Source: Pyxicephalus adspersus
Lineage: Eukaryota; Chordata; Amphibia; Anura; Pyxicephalidae
Assembly (NCBI RefSeq): GCF_032062135.1
Contig: NC_092859.1
Location: 90,952,843-91,016,842, forward strand
DNA length: 64,000 nucleotides
Reading direction: 5' to 3'
A program made the translations under genes and the position numbers. Position 1 is the first letter of the stretch; each line of letters starts with the position of its first letter. Under the pieces are notes generated by a model. The model ran no database searches, was not told where the DNA came from, and was given only the letters and a program-made list of their open reading frames with translations. This document shows, one piece after another, positions 62,435 through 64,000 of the stretch.

Positions 62435-64000
62435 GTAGGTTATTACCTGTATGTATCATATAGTTTTGTAATTGAAGGAGAAATTAATTTACAGAAGCTG
62501 ATGTTCTATAAAAGTACCAAAATATAGTGTCAGCATTGGCCATGATAATAGTCTGGTTTGTTCTTTTATTTTGAACAATTACCAGAAAGATAACTGTAGT
62601 TGCTTGAACAAAGACATGTTCCCTTAACACACTTATTGTACTACTGTATTACTACTGTAATATAATATTTGCTTATACATTATGTATATAATATGTAAGG
62701 CAAAACTCCATGAAACAATATCTATATTATAAAAAATAGCCAATTTAATCAAGCTTATAAAAGCAGCTTTCTGATGTAAGTTAGAAATTTGCCAAAGTAG
62801 TTTTTTTATTCTAAAAAATTAGCATCACTCAGCCCAATTTCTAGGAGTCCCAGCCTGTGAATGAACTGTGAAAAAAGAAGCGGTGATGAGCTTATCTTTT
62901 TTTCACCGTGTTCAGTGTGTTCTCTTCCTATCAGCACATAAGGCCACTTTGAGGTACACACTGCTAGCACTGGATTGGACCCACTTTTGCGTTCAGAACT
63001 TCTGTATTTCTTAATGGCATGAATTCAGAAAGGCTCTGTAAACATTCCTCAGGGATTTTAGTCCATATCAACCCAAAAGCATTACAGTTGCTGTAGATTT
63101 TTCATAACTCATTATTATGTTCAAGAAACTATTCTGAGATGATTTAAGCCTTGTGAAAAATGTGGGCTATCCTACTTGAAGTAGCCAGCAAAAGATATGG
63201 TACATTTTACATCTTCTTCAAGGTTTAATGTGTTGTACATTCAGAGATGCTCTTCTGTGTACTTTGATTGTACCCGGTGGCTATTAGAAATACTGTTACA
63301 TTCTATTAGCTTGAACCAGTCTGTCCAGTTGACTTCTGGCATCAACAAGGCATTTTCAACTTGCCGCTCACTGGATATTTTCTCTTTTTTGGACCTTTCT
63401 CTAACCTCTAAAGTTGTTTGTGCATGAAAATCCCAGCAGATCAGCAGTTTCTGAAAAGTGCGGAACAGCCTCCCTGGCACCAACAACTATGCTATGTTCA
63501 AAGTCACTTCTCCATTGTGTTCGAATTTCAGTGGATTGTCTAGACAATGTCTACATCCTTAATGCATGGCTGCCTTGTGGTTGGCTGATTAGACATTTGT
63601 GTTAACAAGCAGTTAAACAGGTGTACCTAATAAAGTGGTTGGTGAGTGTCTATATGTAATAATAATAAGAGCAGCAACAATTTACATCTGTCTAGAATTT
63701 ACCTTTAATCTTAGTATTATCAATTGCACAAAGATGTATTTTGTGCTACTAACAATAAACATGTCATCTAATGTATTGGACAACAAAATCATTTTTGAAA
63801 AATTGTTTCAGTAGCTCTTCTAAAATAAAAATTCTATTGATGAAAGTGACTTACTATACAATCTGCTTAAACAGCCTTAGCTGGCAACTATTAATTTTGC
63901 TTTACCATAGTTTTAGCAATAGAGTTTCTTCTCGGGCAATGTAGAATTTCATTATACAAACATTATTACATATTCAGGATGTTCTCTCTTTGTTTCCTAT
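62435..64000 (+). other. NELL2: NELL2 intron 5, 5' part
   Basis: The intron begins gtaggt and does not end within the window. It contains a Tc1 remnant (63222-63650). The remainder, 62435-63221 and 63651-64000, shows no feature. Confidence 0.85.
63222..63650 (-). pseudogene. Tc1-like transposon remnant with transposase N-terminus
   Basis: On the minus strand the terminal region reads cactcaccaaccactttatt then aggtacacctg, followed by a decayed transposase N-terminus. Recognisable pieces are MLVPGRLF, LLICWDFHAQTT and KKEKISSERQ, in the place of the helix-turn-helix and GRPR-like linker. A frame of about 81 codons (63486-63241) persists but jumps between frames relative to the family. The catalytic DDE part is absent. 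This is a different Tc1 family from the one at 8240. The call rests on remembered consensus. Confidence 0.75.

Overview
This window is vertebrate nuclear DNA, AT-rich and dominated by introns, intergenic sequence and transposon debris. There are no bacterial operons, ribosome binding sites or CRISPR arrays. The repeat families (a V-SINE-like tRNA SINE, foldback MITEs, PIF/Harbinger-like MITEs with TAA/TTA target duplications, Tc1 and hAT fragments, an L1 tail, a Helitron-like array) together with the gene content point to an anuran amphibian, probably a ranoid frog. That organism call is inference; the sequence itself shows only the gene and the repeats.

The one confidently recognised gene is NELL2 (neural EGF-like-like 2, a secreted thrombospondin-1-like glycoprotein), on the + strand. 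Its first five coding exons lie at 20413-20461, 20779-20907 (or 20785-20907), 53046-53196, 61869-62042 and 62338-62434. They join in one frame of 600 nt, coding for 200 residues: a signal peptide followed by most of the N-terminal thrombospondin/laminin-G-like domain. The VWC and EGF-like exons must lie beyond 64000. Intron sizes are about 0.3, 32.1, 8.7, 0.3 and more than 1.6 kb. The 5' end is intricate: three upstream ORFs, tandem 3' splice sites six bases apart, and an alternative in-frame start at 20718 that would give a second signal peptide.

Layout: 1-18600 is intergenic, with foldback MITEs, a Tc1 remnant interrupted by a precisely bounded hAT element (8240-9065), an L1 3' end on the minus strand (14166-15115), a SINE (17374-17708) and two assembly gaps. 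Two exon-like segments with good splice signals (5623-5698 + and 6060-6203 -) are unassigned. At 18620-19870 a degenerate ~48-bp minisatellite leads up to the NELL2 5' region (about 19880-20412). Intron 2 (20908-53045) holds microsatellites, a hAT element with target duplication, a MITE next to or inside another MITE, a Helitron-like tandem array, a minimal hammerhead-ribozyme motif (36787-36823), and a CpG-rich 426-bp Harbinger-like MITE. Intron 3 carries a second copy of that MITE, a long TG/TA microsatellite and a third gap. Intron 5 contains a minus-strand Tc1 transposase remnant.

Apart from the NELL2 exons, I recognised no open reading frame longer than 60 codons as a gene; most look like chance frames in AT-rich DNA or dead transposon pieces.
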